DNA of 64,000 nucleotides from Portulaca oleracea (GCA_029582165.1 CM055881.1:15213594-15277593), one strand, 5' to 3'; shown: positions 43,091-55,618, numbered from the stretch's first letter. The notes: a model not told the origin generated them from the sequence alone. Numbers and translations are program-made.

Positions 43091-44610
43091 TGTAGACACC
43101 GAGTTTTGCATCGACAAGTTCCCTCAAAAGAATCGGGTCAGAAACATGGCACCAAGGCTCATGGACCTTGGCCCAACATAAGAATTAAGCCCACAAAAAG
43201 GAAAACAAATCAGCGCACTACAAAAAGGAAAGCCACAAAGGCGAACCCAGCCCAGACAAACAAGCGTAGGCCGCTGGGCCTATGATGTTAAAACTTCATC
43301 CCGTTGCTTTTCGCCACGTCATCAATCCGTGTGTTTGCACGCCATAGGCCGCCGGGCCTATGCAATCTCGTTTGATTATCGCGCCAACAGTCTCCCTCCA
43401 CAATCCCTTGATCACTTCCTTTGACTTTTGACCCTTGACCATATCATAGGCCGTTGGGCCTACGATTATGCCTTGAGGGGCATGATACTTGGATCATGCC
43501 TCCCATCCTTCCATCTCAATTCCATTTCCTTCACTTATAAATACCCCCACATGTCACGAACAATCATCATCAATAATCATCACCAATACTTCCTATCAAC
43601 TTTCATTTCCTCTCTCAAATTCACTCATCAAAATTCCTAATTTCCACCAGCATCATTCTACCTTCCATATCATCCACAAACTTATCTTTTTACCACCCTT
43701 AAACACCCTTCATTCCACCTCCATAAAGTTCTAAATCGGCGTCGCAATCAAGTCATCGTCACAAAGGGATCGACCTTCCTTCCACCGTACTTGCAAACAA
43801 GCGAGGTTTGCTCATCTGTATTATTGCGTTTAATCATGTAATTTATTTTTGAAAACCTTGCTTGTACATTCTTTTGTAAAACAACGCATTCTTTGTTGCA
43901 TGTTTTGAATATATCATCGCGAATTCTTTTAAACTTCTCCCTGCTCTTTTTTCATTTCAAGTTCGGTTTTAGTAGAGTCTATTTTCAAACAGGCGGATTC
44001 GAGAATTCTCTAATTCTCGAATTCGTAACCTTACCCCCGGGTCAGAATTCAGGTTCGTAAGACCGGAGTCATCTTTCTTTCTTTTTAATTTGCTGATTTC
44101 CTTAAATCGGCCGGCGACTCTTCTTTTATTAACCCCTTTTATTATCTAACATATACGTTTGTTGCATTGAAAGATATTTAGAAATGATTTAATAAATTCT
44201 CAAATTTCCCATCCATAGCTGGCCCAAAAGAAAGAGGCATGAAATTCAGCATAGGCCCAATGAATTACACTAAATTTTATCCATCTCCCCATGGGCCGAG
44301 GACAGGCGAGCCCAGTTAGGGCTCTGTCATAGGCCCGATGACCTATGACTCTTCCTGGCAGCCCATCTGTCCTCCTTCGGCTCGTGTTTGGAATCGAGAC
44401 GTTATTATTTCATCAATAAAATGACTTGTGCAATCACGAGCATGTTGGTAATAGAAAGGGGTCATTAAATTAATAAAAATCACTTACCTGAAAAAGACGT
44501 TTTATAAAAATATCATTATTTAAGGATTACTCAACCTTAGTCGGCTCCCGATCATATGTAGTGCGCTCAAAAACCAATTCCTGGACGGGGGGATTTTTCG
44601 TGGTCCTATA
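43091..44610 (+). mobile_element. 5' LTR of the gypsy element
   Basis: 1,520 bp, start TGTAGACACC. It contains four imperfect palindromes of the form TAGGCCG-NN-GGGCCTA (43267, 43346, 43446 and a degenerate one at 44329). Its last third is repeated at 50614-51098. Confidence 0.85.
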
Positions 44611-44613
44611 GAT

Positions 44614-44631
44614 TGGCGGCTCCACTAGGGA
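44614..44631 (+). promoter_or_regulatory. gypsy primer-binding site
   Basis: TGGCGGCTCCACTAGGGA, three bases after the LTR, has the TGG start of a tRNA 3'-end complement and the form common to plant gypsy elements. The tRNA was not identified. Confidence 0.6.
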
Positions 44632-45919
44632 CTTAAACTTAAAAAGAGGGTAAAACTTAAAAAAATCGAGTTGATTTGAAATTGTAAAAAGGGAGAAAGT
44701 TGATTGATTCAAAATTTTATTATTCTTTAGGTATTTTGCATACCAGGCTACTCCTAGGTCTTTTGACAAGGGAACACAAAAGCGATGGTTTAGGCTTAAC
44801 CTAGGATTTTACCCGAGAGCAGGCTGCCACTACTTGTGTGATGCACTCTACATCGCCAAGCATTTGGTCTCTCCTCTCACCCATGTTACACTCTAGGCTT
44901 CCTTGAAGTCCGACGAGAAACACCTCACACACCTTACATATAAATCTTATACAGGTGAAGTGCACCGAGGCGAGAACACTTGATACCTCATCCAATCCCA
45001 AACTTAGTAATTCATGAATGTAGAGCCTTGGTTTAGGGTACCCCTCATATTGTATGCTATGTGAATATGTGTTTCTCTTTGTTGTAAAGAATCGACCCTA
45101 GTTTTGAAGTATTGTTCTAGTCCATGTAAGGTTCATTGGGCTGATAAGAGACTTGTTTATTAATTAGGGTAATCAACCTGAAACATTATGGTTAACCTAG
45201 TGGTCGGGCCCATTCATGTACAAAGGTTGATTATCCTAGTTCATAAAACAAACTTGACTTGCCTTTGATGATCCTATATGGCCCTTTACGATGCTCTGTT
45301 AACAAAGGTCCAAAACCTGATTGAAGTCTAACAAAGTTTGTTTATAATGTCTTAGACTATATAATAGTCACTAGGCTTGGGTAAATTAATTTATAGATTT
45401 AATTATTAGACCCATCACATTTATGGTCGACCCGTTGTTAAGCCTAACCATATTGGATTTACCAATTAAACCTATAGACTAACTATAACTCACTTATGTT
45501 GGCTTTATTCAGTCCTTTACAATGTCCATTCTCCTTGAGTAAAAAGAATAATAATAAAAAAAGAGAGAAGTCGAAAAGCATAGGTCGCTAGTCTTGTTGA
45601 ACATTATCCTAGTTCGCATGATAGCCAGTATAGCCCAAGTTGTCTGGGTTCGTTGGTTCAAGTTATAGGTTTTCCTTAAAACGGTCGGCATGTGGATTGG
45701 GTCTATCCGAATTGAGAAACACTTGTGCTTTCTAATATGTGATTAGCTCGCTATATTTGACTTTATTCGGCCCTTTATAATGTTATGTTGTTAGGTTCAT
45801 ATAGAGTTAGGTCATGCACTCCTAAGAAGTGGATGAGTCATTTGAGTGTCAACATGAAGGTGTCAAGTCCATTAGAGTCTCATATAGGTGTCTCAGGACA
45901 TGCATGCATTGGGTAGTAA
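44632..45919 (+). other. gypsy leader, non-coding
   Basis: No long open frame; lies between primer site and gag. Confidence 0.6.
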
Positions 45920-47600
45920 GTGTTAGAGTTAATCATTGAGTTGCTAACTAATTTCCATGCAGGCACAATCGGAGATCGACTCCGAGCCCGCATTAGAGAT
46001 CCGCGCACTGGTCGATTAGTTTCGAATATGCGTTACGATCCGCTAGCTACTCAAGACTGCATCATGGCCGAGGAACGATTTCAGAAAATCCCTGTCCAGA
46101 GTATCGAGGCTAACATCACGAAGCAACTGGTGGAACTGTACACTAAGATGCAAGACCTAGTCTTCGCCAATTCTTTAGAACAAGAGAATAAGATTGGAAA
46201 GAGGTTATATGAACAACAATAGGTGATCGATGGTATGTTGCAGGCCATCATAAATATCAATGAGAAGTTAGGCCTAAATACTAAAGGTGATGATGATGAG
46301 GTCGATACGTATGAATCTGAACCTGAGCTCGTAAAAACACCGGCAACAGGAGAGTAAGGAGAGCCGAGTCATCCAAAGGGAAGTCTAAATCAATCTCAGG
46401 AGTTCTTAAACCCTTTGAGGATCCAACTATTAAGGCCCTGGAACAGAAGTTGGAAAACATCACCAAGATGTTGAGCACTGTACTAGCTTTTGCTGACAAA
46501 TATACGGATGTGCCCTTGCCCATTCAGCTTGTCCTGAAGATTGCTGATAAGATTGAGGTGCCCAATATTAAGTTTAGACCATCTGAAAACCCCGTTCATC
46601 ATATTGAGGAGTTCATGCGGTTGGCGCCACTCAACCGAATTGATGTAGGCTGATACTCCACAGTCTTCCCATCCACCCTAGATGGGGAAGCCAAAGTGTG
46701 GTATCATGTCTTGTACCTCATATCAAGGCTGATTGGAACGAGCTGTTTAAGGCTTTCATCAACCATTACAACCGCATCCAAAAGAAACAAGCGACTGTAG
46801 ATGACCTGACTACCATGAAACAAAGGGATGACGAGTCTTTCCTGGACTATTTCGAAGGATGGCACACCAAGTAATCTCACATCAATGAGACTATACCATT
46901 GCGCCTGCAATTGACTACTTTCAAGCAAGGTCTCAAAAGTAGCTTATCCCATCATTTGGGATACCATGTCATCAAGGACTTTGATTACCTTAATGACATT
47001 TGTGCCAATTAACTAGAGGCTATGAACAGTGACAAAGCTGCAGCGGCACCTGGTTGGCTAGGAGGGCCACTAGTGCACCTAGCTATGATATGTTGGTTAA
47101 GAAGGGTATCTTGAGACTAATTCCATCTAACAACGTCCTTTTGTGCCAAAGTATGAGACTTATACACCTCTAGATGTGCCTTACACTCAGGCCCTCGATA
47201 GGTTGGTCAAGAAGTATCTTGGGGTTGCCTTTACCAAGCGATGAATCGGAGGTTAAAGGAAAGAATTGGGATCCCAACCAGTTCTGTCGTTACCATCCTG
47301 CCAGGGTCATGACACTGAAAAGTGTTGGTCCCTAAAAGCAAGATAGAAGACATGATAAGGGCAGGGACACTCCATATGTCAAAAGCAGCGAAGAAGCTAG
47401 CCTAATAACAAGGACAACCCTATTCCCGAGCAAACAAACACCATCTTCAGTGAGGCCCCGCACTTCGACCCTTCCTCTCTGAAAGTTGAAGTAGGCCATC
47501 CTATCCCAGTGGAATTCAAAATTCATGAAAGGTTCTCCATCAATGGCATATGAGATAGTGATGAAGATAACGAATATGAGTGCGAAAATCCTGAAAAAGA
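45920..47600 (+). pseudogene. gypsy gag
   Basis: Broken frames show GDRLRARIRDPRTGRLVSN, PNIKFRPSENPVHHIEEFMR, STLDGEAKVWYH, ADWNELFKAFINHYNRIQKK and MKQRDDESFLDYFEGWHTK: the capsid domain of plant gypsy Gag. At least six stops or frame changes lie within 1.3 kb. A Gag C-terminal part follows without a clear zinc knuckle. Confidence 0.82.
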
Positions 47601-47912
47601 CTAGATCGAAGACAAAGATGGTGAACATGCCCCAGATGGTGTAACATTCCTCACCCGATTTGGCCGCCACAACAATAGGAACACCACCACTCCAGTGGTT
47701 GTCTCTAATCCTGCTCCGGCTAGCAACGATAATCTAGCTCCCCCAGAGGATCCTCTGCTCACCCAACTCAAAAGCACCAAGGCAGAACTCACTATTTGGC
47801 AGTTCTTATGCACATCGTAGACCCACATAAAGAAATTGCTGGGTGCCTTCAATGAAATGACTGTCTCGCCAACAATGACCCCTGAATCTCTGGTCTCTCA
47901 CATGACCGCCAA

Positions 47913-48249
47913 CTAGGGGTGTTCACGGTGCGGTTCGGTGCAGTGACAGTTTCACGAAGCGGTGCACCGCCGAAACGGTTTTCAAAAATCGTAAACCGTA
48001 ACCGGAACACCCGATTTTTTTAAATCGGTACACTAGATTTAACGGTGCGGTGTCACCGGTTAACCGGAACCGCCTTTATTTCCATCAAAATTAAAAAAAT
48101 CATCATTCAATCAACCCCCCCAAAAAAAAATCAAGTTCAATTCCGACCGTGTCTATGTAAATTTTTTTTGCTTGCTAGTTATCACTGTGTCTGTGTAATT
48201 TTTTCTAAATCAAAATTTATATATATACACAATGTAATTTCTTTTAAAT

Positions 48250-48312
<63 letters not shown>

Positions 48313-48482
48313 CGGTGCATCCCCGCCGGTTTGAAAATTACAAACCGGAACCGCCCCGTTTAACATCCGGTTTATCCGGTTCGGTGCACGGGAAAAATGA
48401 AGTGGTTCGGTGTTGCCCGTTTTCGGTTTTTTAGGCCGGTTTACGGTTCGGTGAAGCGGTTCCAGTTTTTTTGAACAGCCCT
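47913..48482. mobile_element. hAT-type non-autonomous element inside the gypsy protease region
   Basis: Perfect 8-bp duplication ACCGCCAA (47905-47912 and 48483-48490). Ends CTAGGGGTGTTCA and (minus strand) AGGGCTGTTCA; interior repeats of GCGGTTCGGTG and CCGGTT; a long TA run in the middle; no transposase. Taking it out restores the gypsy sequence ATGACCGCCAATCAAGG. Confidence 0.9.
48251..48309. repeat. (TA)n microsatellite, about 29 units
   Basis: Uninterrupted TA run in the hAT element, translating only to alternating Tyr/Ile. Confidence 0.95.
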
Positions 48483-48490
48483 ACCGCCAA

Positions 48491-49057
48491 TCAAGGAGTG
48501 ATTTCTTTTGGAGAGGAAGACTTGCTAAAGGGAGGGGCGTCCTACAACAAAACATTGTACCTCACAGAGCAGTGCTCCAACAGGACCATCCCTCGGGTGC
48601 TGTAGACAATGGGTCAGTTGTGAATGTGTGCCCCTGGAGAACGACACTAAAGTTATGGGTCTAGCAACAACATCTAATCGAGAATGGTGTGCAACTCCGA
48701 GCTTATGATAACTCACTCTGGAAGTTAGTCGGATCCATAATTCTGCCTATCACTATGAACCACATCAGTCGAAACATCGAATTTGTGGTGCTTGACATTC
48801 CGGCCTCATTTACCTTGCTGTTAGGAAAGCCATGGCCCCACGAACGTAATGTCATAGTATCTACGCTGCACCAAAAGGTGAAGATGTTAGTCCAAGGACA
48901 GGTAATCACTATCTCAGGGGAACCTGTCAACGCTGTCTTTCGCCCCAAGCAGCCAATATTGGAAGTAGAACACAGTTCCATGGATGAAGAACTGCATAAT
49001 TTCGAGATGGTAGCGGTACTGAGCAAGGATGAAGCTCTATTCGACTTCGATCCATAA
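48491..49057 (+). pseudogene. gypsy protease
   Basis: NKTLYLTEQC leads to the active-site region where DNGS is read with a TAG in front of it; then FVVLDIPASFTLLLGKPWPH, the retropepsin flap-to-end region, and LHQKVKMLVQGQVITI. The linker to RT runs 49058-49423 with stops. Confidence 0.8.
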
Positions 49058-49423
49058 TCAAACCCCAAAGTCCACTCCATTCTCAAAAAGTAGGGTTACT
49101 TTCCCGGGATGCTACTAGGAAGGAACCCAAAGAACAAGATTCCCCTTGTGGTGAAGTCCTTCAATTAAAAGGGGAGGTTTGGTTTAGGGTATAAGCCAAC
49201 AGAGAAGGAGGTCAAACTCGCAAAGATGGCCATAGCTGAACAAAAGAAGGTGGAGAACCCCATGACTCTGTACCAAGTGAAGTCGTATCCCCTTACCTTA
49301 AATGGGCAATTTGTCAAAGAGGGTGATGACTTCCCTTACTATAGGTTCCCGGAGCCAATCAACCTGAAAAACTAAGCAGTACAAGTAGCTGGGCTAGAGG
49401 TGTTCTAGGATTGCTCCACTAAC

Positions 49424-50613
49424 ATGGCAACTGTTTTCATCCCCATTCGGGATAAACAGTCACCACTAGAGTGGACTCATCTCGCTGGAAGTAACATATT
49501 TCGCATACTATTCGGACAAGAAGCTACACAGGAAAAGTCTGAGGTCGATGCTGTCATCGCTGCATTGTCCAACCCGGAGTTCGACCCAAGTCTCATGGTT
49601 GCTGAAGATAGAGGAGCTAATGTAGTCTCATGGGTCGATGTTGAGGAGAATCATTTCATTCTGTCTGTGGGAGAGTATGTTCCTAAAGTCATAGAGTTAG
49701 GTCCTAAAGGTCTCGAGTCGGGTGGGGCTATCACTGAGTCTATTGGTGATGTATTCCTTTCTACATTCAATAAGATGAACATTTCTGCTAACTCTGATTC
49801 TTTCCCTTCTTCCCTGAACTGCTGTGCCAACAATAATCTTGAACCTAATGAACTCTTAAATAAACCTTCTAACGAATCTGAGCACAAAATGGCGGTATTG
49901 GAAGACACTATCAGCATAAATTTGGGAACAGAGGAGCAACCTCGGGAGCTTAAGTTGGGTAGCTTATTGACGATGGAGGAACAGTTAGCATTTACGAAGC
50001 TTCTCAAAGAATTTGTAGACGTGTTCGCATGGTCTTACGACGATATGTCGGGGATTGACAGAGATATCGCGGAGCACACCATACCACTACTCCCCGATAC
50101 AAAACTAGTACGACAGAAGGCCAGGAAGATCAAACTAGAATGGGCAAAGAAAATCGAGGAAGGGGTGACCAAACAGCTCAATGCTAAGTTCATCAAGGCA
50201 TTCCAATACCCTGAATGGATCGCCAACATAGTCCCTGTACCTAATAAAGACGGGAAGGTGCGCATGTGTGTGGACTTCAGAGACCTCAACAAAGCCCAGT
50301 CCCAAGGATAGTTTCCCATTACCACACATTAATGTGTTGGTGGATAACACTTATGGACACGAGCTTTTATCCTTTATGGATGGGTACGCTGGTTATAATT
50401 AGATTAAGATGTCAGAGGAAGACATGGAAAAGACCTCGTTCACCATCCCGTGGAGAACATACTGTTATGTGGTCATGCCCTTCGGCCTCAAGAACGCAGG
50501 TGCAACATATCAAAGGACTCCTAACACCCTGCTTCATGATCTGATGCATAAAGAGGTGGAGGTTTATATGGATGATATGATCGTCAAGTCCAAAGGGAGG
50601 GAAGAACACGGTG
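49424..50613 (+). pseudogene. gypsy reverse transcriptase, truncated
   Basis: A 295-codon frame contains EFVDVFAWSYDDMSGIDRDI, KLEWAKKIEEGVTKQL, FQYPEWIANIVPVPNKDGKV and RMCVDFRDLNKA. After a frame change at about 50310 the next part has LLSFMDGYAGYN-IKM, EDMEKTSFTIPW, YVVMPFGLKNAGATYQR and the intact catalytic VYMDDMIVKS (50565). The RT stops at 50613, joined to LTR sequence. Confidence 0.88.
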
Positions 50614-51098
50614 TTAACCACTTTTATTATCTAACATATACGTTCGTTGCACTGAAAAAATATTTAGAAATGATTTAATAAATTCTCAATATTCCCATCC
50701 GTAGCCAGCCCAAAAGAAAGATGGCATGAAGTTCAGCATAGGCCCAGTGGCCTACAATGAATTTTATCTATCTCCCTATGGGCCGAGGGCAGGCGGGCCC
50801 AATCATGGCTGTGTCATAGGCCCAACGACCTATGACTCTTCCTGGCAGCCCATTTGTCCTCCTCCGGCCCAGGTTTGGAATCGAGATGTTATTATTTCAT
50901 CGATAAAATGACTTGGTGCAATCACGAGCATGTTGGTAATAGAAGGGGTCATTAAATGAATAAAAGTTTCTTATCTCGAAAAGGGTTTTTATAAAAATAT
51001 TCTTATTTAAGGATTAAGAATTCTTAGTCGGCTCCCGATCATAAGTAGCGCGCTCGAAAATCAATTCCCTAGACAGGGGGATTATTCGAGGTTCTACA
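50614..51098 (+). mobile_element. 3' LTR of the gypsy element, 5' truncated
   Basis: Matches 44129-44610 of the 5' LTR. Junction with RT carries TTAACC in both partners. Confidence 0.85.
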
Positions 51099-51125
51099 TG
51101 AGGAAAATAATTATTTATTTCAAAA
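51099..51125 (-). mobile_element. inverted family D LTR fragment, right part
   Basis: GAAAATAATTATTTATTT continues the 42885-43090 fragment and is the reverse complement of 42180-42200. Confidence 0.7.
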
Positions 51126-53389
51126 CTTGAGTCTGAATGGAATTGGGATGCAGCCCAAAAATATGATTTCGTCCATTTGAATGTTGGCGGGTTTCTTTTT
51201 TAGGTGGGGGTTATGAACAAGTTAGTTTTAAAGCATTTACAAATGCTCATAACAGGTTTACTGGTGGATGTAGGTGTAGAATGGTTTCATTACTGTATTT
51301 TTGGTTGCATATGAAATTGTTTAAGTGACTTGGTGTTTGTTATATGGCTGAAATGTATGTCCAGTTAGGTGGTTCATTCGATCAAATATAGACTAAACCG
51401 AAACCTAAAATCTCAATAAATTTAGATAGACGACTGGATCGAAAATTGTTAAGGGAAACGTAGAGATGTCGGATGAGAAATTTTTAGATAACCTAGAGAT
51501 TCGTAGGCGTACCTAATCTTCTTTGACTTATATCCCAACCGTATATAGTCGTAGGATAATATCTTGTCTTGTAAGGAGGCGACTTAGCAAACTCTCAATC
51601 TTGCCTAATATGTGCTGCAGTCACAACATATAAAGGGGTTGTTTTAGGAAGGATTGAAGTAGTGTAAAAGAGACAATGACATTCCTATTTATAGTGCAAT
51701 GAAGGCACCACTTGGATAGGATGGATAAGGTAGAGAACACAACCCCCATGAAGATGATGTTTAGTTACCAAGGATAGAGTAGTTAGGGCAGTTAGCTGGA
51801 TGTCCTTACTAAGCTTATCTGGGTTAAAACATATGTTAAATGATTTGTAAACATGTGAAAAACAAGAAAAACAAGCAAAAATCGCACCAGCACACCGATA
51901 CAGATCCTGTCAAGGCGACACGGACCGTGTCAGCTGTGCAGTACCCAGAATCTTATGCTTCAAGGCTTGTCACTCCCGTGTCAGACCATGACATGCATGT
52001 GACAAACACTCTACAGTCTACACATAATTTGGTTAACTTCGAGCTAGGCATATCACTCCTGGGCCCATGTCATACCAGGACACTCCTTTGACAAGTACTC
52101 TGCACCAAATTTGGGCCTTTTTGAATTGGGAAGTCATTTAATGACTTCCTTTGATTCTCTTAGCTTGTCTTATACACTTATATTTAGTTTTTCAAGCCTT
52201 TTAAGTTTACCAAATACACACATACATGTACACTTGAAAAACATCAATAAAAACAACCATTCCAAACCCATATAGACCTAATTAGATATTAGACCGATCC
52301 AATCCAGACCGAATTGGAACTGTTTAGATATTTTAGGAGATTTACTATCAGTAATTATGTATGTAATGTGTTTTGTTTTGAAAAAAATTCTACATGAAAG
52401 TAGGATTTTTAAAATCCACAATCGTCCTTTCATTTTTAAACTCAACCCCTTTTTTCTAAGTACTATAATATTTTTGTGTGATGTATAAATATATGATAAT
52501 TTATTTTTCTAATCATAAGGGAAAGGTAAAGGATAATTTATACTATGATAGAATATATTACATGTTAATTGAGTCAGAGATATTATGATCTACTTATCAG
52601 ATATAAGAATCCCAAATTATCAAGAGTTTCAAGAATATTTTTTTAGATCAAAATTTATTTTTATATTAACTAGGTTTCCGGTCTGGGTTTAAGTTATTTT
52701 TTTTATCCAGTTTTAGATTGATCCAGAGCGTAACTATAGATCAACAAAATCTTGGACCGAATACTGGACCGATTACCATCGGGTCACTTTTGGTCTGGGT
52801 TGGTCCCTTTTTATTGAGTCATCCTGTTTGGATTGAAATATGGTTAGTCCTATGTCTATTTTTGAATTTGTGAAAGATTCATCGTATGTTGTCCTTTGTA
52901 TGTTGTTCCAGGACAAAAATAGTAAAACTTGGGAGATTAGAAATGGTCGAGGGTAGAAGGGAATAATGATGAGGGTGCTGCAAGTAGTAGGCGAGTAAGA
53001 AATGTTGCCGAGAGTTTGGGAGACATTCAATTCAGGCTCATGTTGGAGATGGTTGATCATAAGATGGGAGTGATTATGAATTGTTCGTTGATGTCGACGA
53101 TGAAGCCAGTGATGTCTCCTTGGTCGAGCACGGTGGTTTCACCTACGTGCGATTTGTTGAATGACATTCTGGATGTTGGAGATGTTGGGGGAGGTTGGAG
53201 GCAGGGGAGATTGTTTCTAGGCTATTATGTTTTTTCTAGAGTTATAAGATTCGTGGTAGTGTGGTTTTAAAGAAAGTGATAGAATTCATGAGGGCGAAAT
53301 GTGGTCCTCATCATAAGTTTATTAAGGGACTAATTCTCAGACTGTTGTTTAGGTATTGCGTGGAGTTGGATAGTGTTCTGAATCATTTC
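51126..53389. other. no gene; LTR-like remnants
   Basis: 51870-52090 contains CACGGACCGTGTCAGC and related units as in the copia B and C LTRs, so it is probably a broken LTR. 52240-52810 has repeated GACCGA/GGTCTGG units typical of non-autonomous hAT interiors. An open frame at 53016-53270 has no recognised motif. Confidence 0.45.
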
Positions 53390-53888
53390 AAACTTAATTA
53401 AGTTTCGGAAATAAGTAATTGTTTCCTTTTTTGTGATTGGCACTGTTTGGCCTCCAAGACTGTAAGTAGTTGATTTCGGTTAGAAGACTATTCTAGGGCT
53501 ATAGTGTGGCCAAATCATGTGCCTTTAAGATACAATTTTTATTATCAGATTGTAATCTTCCTTTTATTTCATTGCCCTGAGAGATAGGTGGCCAAATTAT
53601 GTGCCTTCAAGGTACAATTTTTATTATCAGATTGTAATTGTTTGATATCTTTCCTCTTGATCTCATTGTGATATGTGTTGTTTAGGATACCCTTGGTAAT
53701 CCTACCTATTATAATTGATTATATCTTGCCTCCCGTGGTTTTTTCCCGTATTGGGTTTCCACGTAAAACAATCTTGTCTTCATCACCTCTATATTGTTCT
53801 AGTTGATTTTCTCAACACCTACATCCCTAAAATAATTATCTTGTTTGCTTTTGCTACATTTTAATTAGACTGGATTTAATTCCTAACA
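53390..53888 (+). mobile_element. family D LTR, second plus-strand copy
   Basis: Aligns with 42200-42705: GAAGACTATTCTA, GTGCCTTTAAGATACAATT, TGATCTCATT, ATTGGGTTTCCACGTAAAA, ending TTCCTAACAAG. An internal duplication of about 75 bp (GGCCAAATNATGTGCCTT...GATTGTAAT) is present. No primer site or coding sequence follows. Confidence 0.72.
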
Positions 53889-54399
53889 AGTAGTTTTTGA
53901 ATTTCAATCCCCACACTTAATATAGAAAGATTGTTCCTTTGCACATGAGCTTGCAAAGTAATGAGCCCTAAGTGAGAGGCTAGTTATATAAAATCCTAAG
54001 GTAAAGGACAAAAAGAGTGTAAATCATAGCACCATCCTTGGTGGGAGAATATCTCCTTCGTTAAGAAGCCAAATAGGAACCAAAAACATTCAAGAAACCT
54101 TGGGAGAAAAGAAATAAAAAATATCTAAAGCAACAACTCAACCTCAAAGTAAAAATAAACTCACCCCTAAATTAAAATGGGTCAAAATTGAAACTTGAAA
54201 ATATTGTTTTGACAATGTAGCTAACGACCTTGATCGTCGCTCGAGTCTTATTTAACATTGACATCCTTTCAATTGTAACCTCGAGGATGCTAGAAATCAT
54301 GATAAAGTAGACCTATCCTCAATTTTGACTAAACTCACAAAATCAGAATGGCAAATGAGCTCTAAGGTGGAATACTCATCCTTGGTAAATTTTTGAACC
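53889..54399. other. nothing recognised
   Basis: May be 3' sequence of the gypsy remnant just to the right; no repeat or coding motif found. Confidence 0.4.
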
Positions 54400-54850
54400 A
54401 TGAAAGTTATACCATAAGTCTTATTGAGGTTGTTATGGGATTGTCGAGCATGATGGAGTCTAGTAAGACTTGGAACTTCATTAACCTCCCATTGTGGAGA
54501 AAATTGCCCTCAAATTGGCCATCGTATCAGCCTCCCCATAAGCCTTCAAATCTACTACATCGAAAGTGGTTCAAATTCCATACTCTCCAGGAAACTTATG
54601 ATTATAAGCATTATCACTCTCTTTCTAATATCTCAAAGGGACCTTCTGATCTTGGCATAAGCGTTGGTTGTCTCTTAGTTGAGAACTTCTCCTTTCTTAT
54701 GTAGATCCGAACTAAGTCACTTGGACTAAAGATCACTCTATTTTTGTTCTTTTTCATTTGACTTTGGTAGGACGCATTCACCTTTCCATTCCTTTCTTTA
54801 ATCTTAAACCCTCTTCATGATAAACCCTGGTGCAACCTTTTAGAGGCTTC
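54400..54850 (-). pseudogene. gypsy integrase C-terminus remnant
   Basis: Minus-strand frames read MKKNKNRVIFSPSDLVRIYI, RKEKFSTKRQPTLMPRSEGP, then after a frame change NDNAYNHKFPGEYGI and TTFDVVDLKAY. This is the conserved end of plant Ty3-gypsy integrase, where a GDLVW-like patch and KLMPRADGPF normally occur. Upstream pol is gone. It is not the missing part of the 43091-51098 element in any simple way, since it lies on the other strand. Confidence 0.78.
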
Positions 54851-55009
54851 ATAATAAGAGTCTTGCCATGTAGTTTTGCGAATTTGTTGGAATGTTAAAC
54901 TTTACTATGTGGTCATGTTGCTTAGATCTAAGTTCTTTATCCAACAATTCTTTACAAAACTTTATCAGGAAATACTCGACGTTTTCTTAAACAACAAGAC
55001 ATTGTCCTT

Positions 55010-55075
55010 CATCCTCTTCATCATCATTTCCTTCATCCTCTTCATCATCGTTTCCATCATTTGTCACTCAATCTC
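55010..55075. repeat. CTTCATC-rich tandem repeat
   Basis: About 27-bp units TTCATCCTCTTCATCATC are repeated twice; on the minus strand it reads as an acidic DDEEDEGN stretch, perhaps part of the gypsy remnant. Confidence 0.7.
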
Positions 55076-55515
55076 ATTACTAATATCAAAATACACCTCA
55101 TTCGAGGATTCTGAAGACCTAAAGTTCCCTTTTCTTTGTCTTTGTTTTTATATAGGGTAGTGAGGCTGATACAATTGATGATTTCCATTGGAACCGGTAC
55201 ATATATTCATTTTAAAATTATTTACCAAACTTGTTCTAAACTTAGCTAAAGTTATTTTTAAACCATTTATTAAACTTAGTCCGACATTATTTTACTAATA
55301 GTATTTAAAACTAAATTTATTTGAATTTATTCAAAAAAATGTATTAAAGACAACAAAGCTTTAAACTAGCCATAACTCTATATCTATAACTCCATATAAA
55401 TGAGTATAAACTAAAGCAACATATGAATATTAAAAATTTGAAAATGTTGTTTCATTTCATTTGATTTACTGTAAAAGAAAAGGTTCACATTCTTTTTTCT
55501 TTTTTTTTTAGCAGC

Positions 55516-55618
55516 TTGCTTATTTGTCTGCCCGCTAGCTTGTATTCACACACGAATTTACTATTTTGTCATCGAAAAATAATATAATAACAAGCAACAT
55601 GTTTGCCTGCCTGCCTTG
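55516..55618. repeat. host GCTTGCCTGCC repeat unit, left of the three-LTR element
   Basis: Contains CTAGCTTGTATTCACACACGAATTTACTATTTTG and ATAATATAATAACAAGCA, repeated at 60665-60735, 60940-61015 and 61016-61090 at about 80-90 bp each. The three-LTR element is inserted in one of these units. Confidence 0.75.

Larger units (their letters stand above)
43091..51098 (+). mobile_element. Ty3-gypsy element, defective, inserted in a family D LTR
   Basis: 5' LTR TGTAGACACCGAG...CCTATA (43091-44610), primer site 44614-44631, gag, protease, RT, then a partial 3' LTR ending TTCTACA (51098). Flanks TAAGG (43086-43090) and TGAGG (51099-51103) are a 5-bp duplication with one change. RNase H, integrase and the first two thirds of the 3' LTR are deleted; gag and pol carry many stops; a hAT element interrupts the protease. 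The RT and protease type resembles chromodomain-less plant gypsy lineages (Tat/Athila-like). Confidence 0.88.

Noticed and set aside
48045..48434. 129-codon open frame
   Set aside because: Mostly a translated TA microsatellite in a hAT element.
49651..50350. Minus-strand open frames of 70-118 codons
   Set aside because: They are antisense to the gypsy RT frame.
54876..55160. Hydrophobic 94-codon frame resembling a membrane protein
   Set aside because: It is opposite the gypsy remnant and its hydrophobic part is the complement of an acidic GAAGAG repeat.
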